Below, in pieces: positions 1 through 10,230 of a DNA stretch of 64,000 nucleotides. Below the pieces are notes generated by a model. It searched no databases, was not told the DNA's origin, and saw nothing but the letters and a program-made list of their open reading frames with translations. The stretch covers positions 558,001 through 622,000 of the forward strand of contig NC_088710.1 in assembly GCF_963576615.1 (NCBI RefSeq), given 5' to 3'. This DNA comes from Watersipora subatra (Eukaryota; Bryozoa; Gymnolaemata; Cheilostomatida; Watersiporidae). Position 1 is the first letter of the stretch. Every line of letters starts with the position of its first letter. The translations under genes were made by a program, and so were the position numbers.

Positions 1-215
1 AGTCGAACATTGCAAAGAGGGCAGAAGATTCCAACTGCGCTACTCACCTAATTAGGAATGCCATCGGACAGACCGAGCTTGACATCAGCCATGGCAAGCT
101 ATCAGCGATGCTAACTTTACCCGGTAATGTTGTGCGCCACTTTAGGGATGACATCACAGTTACTGTCGTTTACTTTGATGAAACTTACCTTAAGCGTAAC
201 CTCAAGGTCACCTGA
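1..215 (+). CDS. PDP1: Pyruvate dehydrogenase phosphatase catalytic subunit, C-terminal end (partial)
   Basis: The window opens inside the last coding exon; reading from base 3 gives 70 codons to a TGA at 213-215. The peptide contains CATHLIRNAIGQ, LSAMLTLPGNVVRHFRDD and ITVTVVYFD. This matches the C-terminal end of mitochondrial pyruvate dehydrogenase phosphatase (PP2C family): the helix after the catalytic core, then the RDD-hydrophobic strand that ends PP2C domains. The family enzyme dephosphorylates the E1 alpha subunit of the pyruvate dehydrogenase complex in the mitochondrial matrix and so reactivates it. The metal-binding aspartates lie upstream, outside the window. Family assignment is from recognisable motifs; PDP1 versus PDP2 cannot be separated, so the symbol is a family label. 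A polyadenylation signal lies 252 bases after the stop. Confidence 0.82.
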   Translation, partial: SNIAKRAEDSNCATHLIRNAIGQTELDISHGKLSAMLTLPGNVVRHFRDDITVTVVYFDETYLKRNLKVT

Positions 216-1379
216 TAACGATCTTGCTGGGATTAGCAGCCAGGTTCTTATCGGGAGTTGTGGCTCCCTGTTGGTTGTTTGATAATTTCAATCTCTGAAT
301 GTGTATTCATATAGTGTCAGGTTATGTGAGGAGAGTCTCCTTTTGTTTCTTACTCTTGAACAAGGTCTGGAGAGCTGTTGTAAGTAGCACCTGCTCGCTC
401 TTGCCAATCTCATGTCCCTTTTGGGTTGTTTTTCTTCTCTAACTGTCACTATTTATAGATGATTGCAATAAATTTTTCTTTTCTATTCTCTCCTTGAACA
501 CTGCTAGTGTAGGCCAAGTATTGTCTCTTAGTTAGTCATCTTACGCCTCCATCTGTATTGCTGGAGGTTCATCACTCACAACAGATGTGAGGGTTGGTTA
601 TACCTTCCAAAGTGCCAATTAATCTCATTTATACCTCATGCGCCGTCCGTCCGACTGTAAGTTATTAGTGATGTAAATACTATCTTCTGCTACTTCTGGT
701 AGCCTGCAATTAGCCTTTCAATAATAATAATATGACTTGAGACATGTACATATATGCTTCAGAGAGTGTATCAGAGGATGTTTCATAGAGTATTCCATAG
801 AGTACCGCATTCATTACTTACAAAATCTGATTGCTTTTTTTAGCCTAAGACTTTCGTTAGAGAGAAAGGGGATTCAACTCTTGGCTTACACGATCTCTAC
901 TCGATCTCTGATTAATATGTTAGTTCATTCCACAGGCTCATGAATAATCAACAAAGTTGATACAAATGAAAAACATTCACATTGTTGCACAAGGGACAAG
1001 TTTCACTGCATGTTCTGCATATTATTGACTTGATAACATTTGCTTGAGAAAATATCCATATCTTCTATATAAGCCTTTGAATATCGAGTCTAGTCTTTCA
1101 ATTCTATCATATTGCATAAGCCAAGTGTTACAGGGCAGTTTGTCAGCAGTAAACATCGGCAAAATAGTTTGTTATGCACATTTGAATTGGATCAACCATT
1201 CTCACACGGTTTTGTTGCTGTATATGTGTGAGCCCTGCCTCGATCATCACAATAGTGACCGCAGGCACCGTGTTATGCAATAGCTAGCCATTGCAGCATT
1301 TATAATCGTCTTTCCTCTTGGATGTCATCTGTCGTCATAACTTTATCGGATGCGGTCATGCAGTGAATGAGAGCGACCG
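216..1379. other. 3' UTR and spacer between the PDP-like gene and the secreted-protein gene
   Basis: No exon with convincing coding content, splice sites and family resemblance was seen here. The first ~260 bases should be the 3' UTR of the PDP-like gene. The short open frames at 737-943 and 1044-1283 have no recognisable protein features. Confidence 0.5.
467..472 (+). terminator. Poly(A) signal AATAAA after the PDP-like gene
   Basis: A canonical AATAAA hexamer lies about 250 bases after the TGA, followed by a T-rich stretch. It is the only canonical signal close to this stop on the plus strand. Confidence 0.5.
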
Positions 1380-1387
1380 TATATAAA
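1380..1387 (+). promoter_or_regulatory. TATA box of the secreted cysteine-rich protein gene
   Basis: TATATAAA is followed about 115 bases later by an ATG opening a signal peptide. This leaves room for a transcription start near 1410 and a short untranslated leader (1410-1501). The position relative to a well-supported first exon makes it a plausible core promoter. Confidence 0.55.
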
Positions 1388-1501
1388 CACTTTGGTCACG
1401 ACATTAGTGGACACACTGCTTTCACTCTGTGAACTAAGGAGCTGCACCAGAATACACCAAACTGTGCAAGGACTGAGGAGAGAGAACCTGATCTAGCAGA
1501 C

Positions 1502-4500
1502 ATGTATCTATTGCTTGTTTTTAGCGTCGTCACTCAGTTTACACTCGAGACTTCCTCAGCCACCCCCATACATTCAAGTGAGTCTTTGAAGAGACCTTGT
1601 CTCACATCTGTATGCTGTCGCTAGAGCTACATTCCACCGGTTAAAGAGATAATTTTACTATAGCAATTCTGCAAGATTTATATTCGTGTTGAACACTAAA
1701 GGTATCATTATTTGTTATAACTGTGTACAGTGTCTTATCGCTTATATGATGTGATCAGTTTGTTTTCTCAGGTAGCGGTGTCCCAGCATGTACAGATTCA
1801 TTGCGAGGCTGGTTAACAGAACAAGAAACCAGCCCAGTCTATTTAACGTGTTCCGGGTAAGTGTATGTAGGTAAATACATAGGTAAGTGCTTCAATTTCA
1901 GTTCTGTCCCCAAATAAGATAGACCTATAAGCATACATTTTATTATTGTTTTGCCCTAGGAGGCTCTAAGTAAAGGGAGTAGCTAGTTGCAGTAGACCAT
2001 GCAGGTAAGCCTCGAGTTAGACTACTTCAGACAAATAATGCGGGAGTTATTCATGATTGCATTACGGACACACGTAAACCGTAACTGTCGCGTGCAATTA
2101 TTATCGTATTTACTAGGTAAATCAGACATGCTGATTCTGATTTTGTACTCAAAATAAAGCTTGGTCCACTAACTTTCAGAGTATTGAAGGCCTTTTTACA
2201 GCGTTTTAATATCGGTCTCAAAAACAACACAGTCGGCTCAACAAGCTCCACCCATAAATACGTGACGTAACCTAGCTTTTTAGGAACGGAATTTAGGAAT
2301 GTTTAGACCGATCTAACACAATTGAGATGGGTGTTTTAAAATCCATTATTATCTAAATTCAGTCTTAAAAATAATCTGTCTTTTCTGAATAGTAAATAAG
2401 CTATTTAGCATTGCATATTTAAAAATGAGTTCAAAAAAGCGCGATAACAACGCTAGCTTGTGATAAAATCGTGCTTTTTGATCTCATTTTTCTCGGTGTT
2501 CAGCCCATTTAAACATCATGTAACAAGCTATGAGCAATTTTAAATAGTTTATATACATTTCATAAAAGACATGATTTTACAGGCTGGATTTAGTTAATGA
2601 TGGGTTTTAAGACACCCATCTCTATTATTCTAAATCGGACTAAACATCCCTAACTTCCGTTCCTGAAAAAGCTAGGTTTCGTCACACATTTATGGGCGGA
2701 GCTTGTTATGCCGATTGTGTTGTTTTAGAGACGGATATTTAAACGCTTTAAAAAAGCCTTAATGACTTTGAAGGTAAGTGGACCAATCTTTATCTTGAGT
2801 ACAAAATCGGAATCAGCGTGTCTGATTTACTTAGAAAACACGATAAAAGTTGTACGTGACAGTTATGGTTTAAGTATCTGTTTAGTTATTTTAATAAGCA
2901 TGAGTAACACATTTCCTCCGAGATTCTCAATTTTGATAAGCTTTCATCCTGTTACATCATTGAAATATTTGAACTATCACTCGGCTCCTGAATGGCTGCT
3001 ATAAGTGCGGCCACACCCGAGTCCCTGCAGTTGCTAAGCTCCGAGCTGAGTTTGTCTCCAAAATGGCTATCATGTCTCTTATGATTGTAGTATTTGAAAT
3101 TTTCTCACAATATCTGTGATGAACATAATAGATAATGCTGGATTGTTCTCTACAGATAACTTAGCTCGGTAGACATCACATCTTTCAACAGGGCTGTTCA
3201 TTTGTTGTTACTAGGCAACAGTGAGCTATCAAATACTGCTAGAATATGGAGAATAGTGGCTAGCTGCATTCGAGTCTTCTGGCAAGCCTTTAAAATATTT
3301 GCTTTTATGCAACTTTCTCATGCAAAAATGCTAATATCAAACCTGAACTATGTCAGCTGGTAAGCAAACAAATGGCTGGCTCGGTGAAATAAAAATCTTT
3401 CTTCAGAGTGTTGTATATAATTTAGGCAGGACCGCATACTCACAATGTAAACTACCAAATTACTTGAGCAACAGATTGTGTTGCTGTCACAGGAGTTATC
3501 ATCGCTTGTAATATGTCGCCTGCGCAATGGGCTTTTCAGTGTCCAGTAGACAAGTTTGGTGGGTGCAATTGTAGTCGATATGGACAACGCAAAACTTAGG
3601 ACAAGTTGACAAGTATTTGTTACCTTCAACATCGATATGAGTTTAGACATAATTATTGTTTTCAGTGTGATTTCGGATTTGGAGGAGATTTTGGCAGGCT
3701 GTCGACCCTCTGACCCAGTTTACATGATTGCATTACTACAAGCCATAAACAACCAACACTACCGTCAGCTCAACTGTGCACTTCCAGCTAATAACGCTAG
3801 AGGTACCTCTAGATGTGGAGTAACCATGTGGAGCTTCTACCAATTATTTAGGGTCGTCTCGAGTTATAATTCAGTCATTTGCATCAAACCGCCTAGTTGG
3901 ATAGGCTAGATATTAATGAAACTGGTAGAAGGTAACTCCTCTGACATGAGTTTAACTCAAGCTGTACAACCTTTGCCAACTTTTCTTTTTGAAAACTCGA
4001 TTGATAGTGTAGGAGTTATGTTCTCCAGTTCAATTAGAGAATTCGATAGCATAAGCCCAGCTCATAGACTCTTCCTCTGTAGTAAAAGGAACTAAGCTTT
4101 AAAATACAGCTTATCCATATCCAACAAGATGGCCTTAGTATTTTTACAATTGTCACTATTACCTCTAGGACTTGATTTTGGAGTTTAAAGAATATTGAAG
4201 TTGTTATCAAAAACTTGGTGCTAAGTGATATTAGAGCTGGTATTATTGGAGTTATAGCTGACTAGGTAGATACGACGTCATATATAGCTGACTAGGTAGA
4301 TACGACGTCATATATAGCTGACTAGGTAGATACGACGTCATATATAGCTGACTAGGTAGATACGACGTCATATATAGCTGACTAGGTAGATACGACGTCA
4401 TATATAGCTGACTCGGTAGATACGACGTCATATATAGCTGACTAGGTAGATACGACGTCATATATAGCTGACTAGCTAGATACGACGTCATATATAGCTG

Positions 4501-5667
4501 ACTAGCTAGATACGACGTCATATATAGCTGACTAGCTAGATACGACGTCATATATAGCTGACTAGCTAGATACGACGTCATATATAGCTGACTAGCTAGA
4601 TACGACGTCATATATAGCTGACTAGCTAGATACGACGTCATATATAGCTGACTAGCTAAATATGACGTCATATATAGCTGACTAGCTAGATACCACGCCA
4701 TATATTTTCTATACTTACTGCTAATCTACTTGTAGACTGTACAGGCGCTATGGCTTGTTTTGCTCCTATATTCACCAAAGACATCACCGTTGCTCTCGCT
4801 TGTGAGGAATCACAGGAGTAAGTTACACGAAACTATTTACTCAGCTAATATATTACTGCATGTAGCCACAACTCCTAATTGTTAATTATTGTAGAGTTGT
4901 TCTAGTATTTGTTAGCTTTGCTGATGCTTGATGTGTAGGTACTAGGGCTATAATGTGAGATACATTTATCATTCAGAATAAATTCTGTTACAGGCGAGTA
5001 AAGGAGGACGCTCTAAGTTGTTTTGTGGATCAAAGGCCTTACTGCGATGTCGCTGACATTATGAGATACACCGTTTTATTCTCCAATTCTTCCGTATGCT
5101 CCGGACCTGCCTGCGTCACTGGGACTGGAGTCTTCCAGACACAAGCTGGTAAGATGTTCGCCTTAGACCGCTTGCCATACACACCTCTACTTCAGAATAT
5201 CGTAGCTGATAGTTTTGTATCACTCGTGTAAAAGTGGAGGGTGTAGGATCACAGGCTAGATCATATGGAACATTTATTGGCGTTTAGTGTCTGTATTTGT
5301 CATGAATTTCCTTAAATGTCGTCTGTACTGACCTTCACTTCTCTACAGCATACTGCACTGTACAATGCTGTTTTATAGTTGTCTCCACCTGCTCCTGTTC
5401 TTATTGATTATGCTCGGTACACAGCCGAGTATTGCACTGAATGTTTTCCCCTTATTGTCCGCGAACATGCTGGTACCAACTCATTTATTGGTCAGCACAA
5501 AAGTGTCATATTACCATATTTGTTGTGTAGGCAGCGAGTGTCAGAAATGGCAGTGGATATTCAGCACGAATGCCAGGAAATACACATTTGACGCGGCAGC
5601 CGGCACCATCTTCTCTGCAGATGACTGCGCACCAGTACTTCAGGGATCTGCTCCCTGTTATAACTGA
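1502..5667 (+). CDS. Secreted cysteine-rich protein, 239 aa, seven exons, no recognised family
   Basis: Exons: 1502-1577, 1772-1856, 3666-3802, 4736-4817, 4994-5148, 5425-5472, 5531-5667; all introns are GT-AG and the joined length is 720 nt including the TGA. The protein begins MYLLLVFSVVTQFTLETSSA, a typical signal peptide, and the mature part has 16 cysteines (an even number, suggesting disulphides), with pairs such as YCTEC and CSGPAC. No transmembrane segment or GPI-type tail follows. The sixth exon needs the acceptor at 5424; the acceptor-like sites at 5348 and 5378 give a premature stop. The third exon must end at 3802 to hold the CTGAMAC frame. I do not recognise the family; an extracellular, perhaps ligand-binding or matrix role is only inference. 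The second intron carries an inverted-repeat element and the third a 30-bp array. Confidence 0.78.
2070..2875. mobile_element. Long terminal-inverted-repeat (foldback/MITE-like) element in intron 2
   Basis: The left arm (about 2070-2345) reappears as an imperfect reverse complement at about 2610-2875. For example CGTAAACCGTAACTGTC at the left edge mirrors GACAGTTATGGTTTAAG at the right edge, and AGCTAGGTT(T/A)CGTCAC-type sequence near the inner ends is mirrored too. About 260 bases of AT-rich loop separate the arms. No transposase frame is visible, so it is non-autonomous. A clear target-site duplication was not found, so the superfamily is unassigned. Arm divergence by eye suggests an old insertion. 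Confidence 0.7.
4252..4705. repeat. 30-bp minisatellite, ~15 copies, intron 3 of the secreted-protein gene
   Basis: Units of exactly 30 bases built around GACTAGGTAGATACGACGTC. A G/C variant splits the array into an upstream block (aggtag) and a downstream block (agctag). Because 30 is a multiple of three, a long spurious frame runs through it on the minus strand. It ends about 30 bases before the acceptor of exon 4. Confidence 0.95.
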
Positions 5668-7877
5668 TCTATCTACATAGCAACACAGATGTGGTAGCTT
5701 GGCTGCCTCATGCTATAACAGATCCACCTACATAACAATACAGATGTTGCAGCTCGCTAAATAGCATTAATCAAAGCCAGTTAGCAACCATATCTTTGTC
5801 AAATGTCAATATTTCATAACAATCTTGGTATGTTAAAAGGTTTATGTTGTTGGTGTTGTTCTATGTTAGTAGTATGTGTTCTTCTTGTATCAACTATGTT
5901 TATATATTACCCCTCACTGATGTGTTATGCCAGTATGCAAGAATACTTCGAATATAATAGAGATACACTACACTGTTGTGTATGCATGTACAGTCAACAT
6001 GATGTGTTGTATAATTACATGTAATTTAGCTTGACCCATTTTACAATTTTATTAAACTTCAAAATAGTTCTTTTGAACCTACCATTATCCATACATTTAG
6101 GAGCACCTTTGACTGGGTACATTAAAAAGGATGTAACCAAGCTTTCCAAAAGGCGTTGTGCCATAACATAGTGTTTGATTGTTACCTGCTGACAAACGAA
6201 GACAATATTGCGAGTGTCACTAAAACTGTAATCAATCGAATCCTCCAAACTTGGTGAAGAATACTTTAGTGATGAATAAGGCTGAAAGTGAGGCAGGGGT
6301 AAGCGGAGGCTGTTTGACATTTCCTTTTGCTATCAGTGAAGTTTGTCAAGAACTGCCAAGTGTGCACAACTCCAAAAAGTCTTGTGTATTTGTAACTTGT
6401 TTCGGCAAGGATAATTTTCCGAATTTTCATCGCAATGCATTTCTTCCTTAATATTGAAGGACTCTGACAGGCTGTCCCGCACTCATGCACCTGAAGAAGT
6501 GGCAAGATACTATAGTAAGCTCATAATTACATAACCATTAGAGCATGTCATTGTAAATGTGTTAAAGGTTTATAGTGGGCTGTGATTATCATCAAAATTC
6601 TGCCTTTTAGTGATTTATACACACCTTCATCAATAAATAATAATGGATCTGTGAATGTGGTCTAGGTATAGCACATCTATGAATTTGGTCATGTACCATA
6701 CTGATATATCTGCCGCAGTTTTGTAGCTGCTATTTTCTGTAAAGATGCTTAAATGTGTTTTATTGTATAATTTGCTAGGTCTTGATAGCCATGAATGCGG
6801 AAAAAAAGGTTTTGGTGAAGCTATGGACCCTCTCTCAGCAACTATAACAGTCACACTTGGCTTATCGGAAACTATAAATGCGTTGAAAAGATTTCTTGCT
6901 AGCGAGCAAGAGTCAGAATCTCAACGAAACTGCAACAACAACAACTCTTGTGCGTATAACAGATCTAGAGCGAATTACTTGCACCTTTTTGATATGGCTG
7001 CAAATGGAGTTGGCCTTCCCCCACACTCTACTTTAAGAAAAGTCAAGCCAGCATTTTCAAGAGAGTTGCTTACAAGAATTGGCATGACCTGCCCCTCGAC
7101 TTTCAACCCTTCAACTAGAACAGAATACAAAAAGAGAGGAATGTCCGAGTGTCCCACAATGCCTAAGTTGCTCACTCCGCTGATTCCGTGCTGGAGTATG
7201 CCGGATGCTTCAATGTATACATTTAGTCCTCCAGAAAAGAAACCATAAATAGCCATCTCTAACATCTCATCAAATTCTTTATTATGTAAATAATTATTTT
7301 GTACTTTTTCTGTTTTCAGACTTTGGTTTTACCAGACTGAGCAGTGACTATGTTTCAACCTTCACAGCAAACCTACATGAATAATCATTCTTTATGACAG
7401 CAACCTAGTCTTCACAAGTTCGGCAACATTTTGTCAAGCATTCTTAAAAAGGCACCCTGATCAAGTACATTTTAATTTTACTAACAACATTAATACTCAA
7501 TTGGGTCGTCTAATATATTGATATTCTATTGTAGAAGTAATTGCTGGAAGTACATTTTCCTTTCTACCGTTGTAACTGCTGTGTACTGCGACTAATCGAA
7601 TAAAATCATGACATTATTTTTCCTTTAACAACCTCTCCTTATACAACCGTTGAGATAACATACATGCATATCATGGCCTATTTGATGCATAAGCCTACGT
7701 GTTATAACATCGGGCCAAAGTTTCCTTTCGGTGCGTTGCGGCATCTTTATGTTTAGCTTAACGCTTTACGTCCCGGACTACTTTTTGAAAATTGTACACA
7801 TTCTACACACCTTTCTTTGAATTATCTATTTGAGAAAAGCATATTTTGGTAGTTTTTCTTTTATTACGAGTTCAACA
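5668..7877. other. Spacer with unassigned open frames
   Basis: This 2.2-kb stretch separates the secreted-protein gene from the ankyrin-KEN gene. It begins with an imperfect ~55-bp duplication (about 5657-5755) containing the former gene's stop region. Open frames on both strands at 6015-6505 and 6630-7265 have no recognised motifs; the most protein-like one is listed separately. The promoter of the next gene must lie in the last kilobase, but no convincing TATA box was found. Confidence 0.4.
6975..7265 (-). pseudogene. Unidentified protein-like open frame, possibly an exon or gene relic
   Basis: The minus strand encodes a hydrophobic, beta-rich peptide with MAIYGFFSGGLNVYIEASG and LVSNSLENAGLTFLKVECGG, which reads like genuine protein. 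The frame stays open upstream to about 7310 (EFDEMLEM just before it). At its 3' end a possible donor in AAAAGGTGCAAGT could splice about 58 bases on to an acceptor in TTGTTGTTGTTGCAG, giving SFVEILTLAR and a stop. Downstream in the same frame, after two stops, VTVIVAERGSIASPKPF also looks protein-like. The opposite strand is open too (6745-7248), so the coding strand is not certain. I do not recognise the family. It could be an exon of a minus-strand gene, a decayed copy, or chance. Confidence 0.22.
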
Positions 7878-10230
7878 ATGCCCTGCGTTTGTAAGCCTGC
7901 TTGTCAAGGGGACTGCCCGACGCTGCTCAAGACAGCTATGTTCTCGCAACCAGCTAAGCAGCCCACACCGCAAAACCAAACGGTCGATAGTACATTTGCT
8001 ATGGTTCAGCATTTGGAAAAGTTGTTTAGGGAGCATAAGGCTGCTGACATATTGGCGAGTGGCTTCAACGATACGTTGGTGAGTAGACTTCATAAACAAT
8101 GATCATCTTTCCCAAAATATCTCTTTGAACTCTATCAATTCAGAGAAAAGATTTATGAGTGTAAGTTTGATTTTTGACTTTTGTAAATCTGTAAATAGCG
8201 CTCATTCTTAAACTGTAGGTATCTTATTACCAGTTATACTTGTTGTCTTCAACTTGTAAGTTCAAAATGTTTTTAACTGTCCTATTGCCGTCTTTAAAAT
8301 CAACAAGTTTGAACAACATGCGGAATTGAGTAGAAATATTACAAAATAATAATTGATCATTTCTATTAGTTAAACTGAATAATCTTTTGTGATATAAATT
8401 GCTTGTTTTAGGAATTTTAAAGTTGAGCAGAAGGTTTTTTAGCATTTTATTTTATGTTGCTGTTTCGGTTATTATCAATATCCTCTATAGGCTGACCGAC
8501 GTGTCAATAATATGCTTTAATGGTGTGTTTTGTTTGCCTTGAACCAATAGGCATAGTGTTACCTTTCTACTTAATATAGAGTTACCTTTCTACTTAATAG
8601 ACCCAGTAGAATTACCTCTTTATTCTACATAGAGTTCACTCTCTACTCTATATATAGCACTTCTGTACTCAACATAGAGTTACCTCTCTATTCAGCATAG
8701 AGCTACCTCTGTACTCAACATAGAATTACCTCTCTACTTAACATAAAGTTACCTCTTTACTCTACATAGAGCTCGCTTTCCACTCAACAATGGCTTATGG
8801 GGTTTCATTCAGGTATCTATTCCCCCCTTACTGCTGGTTAGTTCAGTTGGCTACAATTATGGTCTCATTAGACTTCTTGAAGCAGGCGCTGATGTAGATC
8901 TCCAGAATCCTAAGGTCAGTGGGTTTGCTGTAAATGATGACATGCCCATCTTTTTGCATGAATATGTTTTACATCGGCTATACGACATCCACACACATAG
9001 TAATATTTATGAAACATTTTATTTCATGTATAAAGGATGGCAACACATCTCTCATCTTGGCCACTCGAGGGAAGCATGCTGAGACTATGAAGATCCTTCT
9101 CAAGTACAACGCTAATCTCACAATCGTCAACCAGGTAATCCACCTATATAAGAGACAGTAGGTAATTCATCCATATAAGAGACAGTAGGTAATCCACCCA
9201 TATAAGAGACAGTAGGTAATTCATCCATATAAGAGACAGTAGGTAATTCATCCATATAAGAGACAGTAGGTAATCCACCCATATAAGAGACAGTAGGTAA
9301 TCCACCCATATAAGAGACAGTAGGTTATCCATCTATATAAGAGACAGCAGGCAATCCGTCAATAAGAGAAAATAGGTAATCCACCCATATAAGAGACAGT
9401 AGGTAATCCACCCATATAAGAGACAGTAAGTAATCCGTCCATATAAGAGACAGTAGGTTCGTTACATAAGTGTACAAGTTAAGGTTTGCCTGTATCATGT
9501 TTTTGTACAATATTACTTACTGTATATAATGGCATTGTGATTACTTCATGCTCTATGAATGCTGGCTGCAAAAGCAAAAACAATGTAATAATGACATACA
9601 ATATGAAGTTTTTTGCTGCTTGATTGAATGAGCGAAATTGTGGTCCTCATGGAACGATTTGATTTCATGAGTAGTCATCATTTTCGCATTTTTGCATAGA
9701 ACAAGGTATTGTCTAAACTTGGTCTATTATTTTTTGCAATTTTTCTCTCCCCTAACAGGATGGCAACAACGCCTTTATGATTGCTGTTACTACCGGATCA
9801 CCTCCTCCTGTCAACCTCCTCTGGCAGTACCGGGACTCGTTCGACATCAACTATAGAAATAAAGAAAGTATCTATAAAATACCTTATAAAGGAAGTACAT
9901 AGCATGTGAGATAGAATGTGGGGTTAGCTACTAGCCTGTTTCCTGTTTCTGAACTAGTAGCCTGGTCAGCTCCTAGTGCCGCTCATGTTGGGAATTAGAT
10001 TTGTGTATGTTTGGCTGAACATTGAATTGTAGAAAGGATATTCAGCGCTCCTTCTGTCAGCGGAGAAGTGTTGGGAGTCATGCATCAACATGCTGCTGAT
10101 TGGAGGCTCTAGTAAAAACCTTCTCAGCGAGCACGGAGACTCTGCCTTGGCCATCGCGACACGAGCCAACGATAAAAAATCTGTGCAGACTCTTCTAGAA
10201 GCTAATGTTAAGAGGATAACAGAGAATAAG
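7878..10230 (+). CDS. Exons 1-5: N-terminus and first ankyrin repeats of the RNase L-like gene
   Basis: Exon 1 encodes 67 residues with two Cys-X-Cys-like groups. Exons 2 and 3 are exactly 34 and 33 codons, one ankyrin repeat each (LLEAGADVDLQN; DGNTSLILATRGKHAETMKI). Exon 4 starts DGNNAFMIAV and exon 5 carries about two repeats (KGYSALLLSAEKCWESCINM; HGDSALAIATRANDKKSVQT). Joining exon 4 to exon 5 is ambiguous: donor 9868 leaves phase 1, while the best ankyrin frame of exon 5 starts in phase 0 at 10033. An alternative acceptor at 10045 would restore phase. In vertebrate RNase L a Trp, a Lys and a Phe in repeats 2-4 grip 2-5A; no obvious equivalents stand out here, but this was not aligned. 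Confidence 0.8.

Noticed and set aside
4252-4701. 149-codon minus-strand frame with repeated MTSYLASQLY
   Set aside because: Pure 30-bp minisatellite inside an intron of a plus-strand gene.
5365-5424. Acceptor-like sites at 5348 and 5378 before exon 6 of the secreted-protein gene
   Set aside because: Both place the exon in a frame that stops at 5406-5408. Only the acceptor at 5424 preserves the cysteine-rich frame into exon 7.
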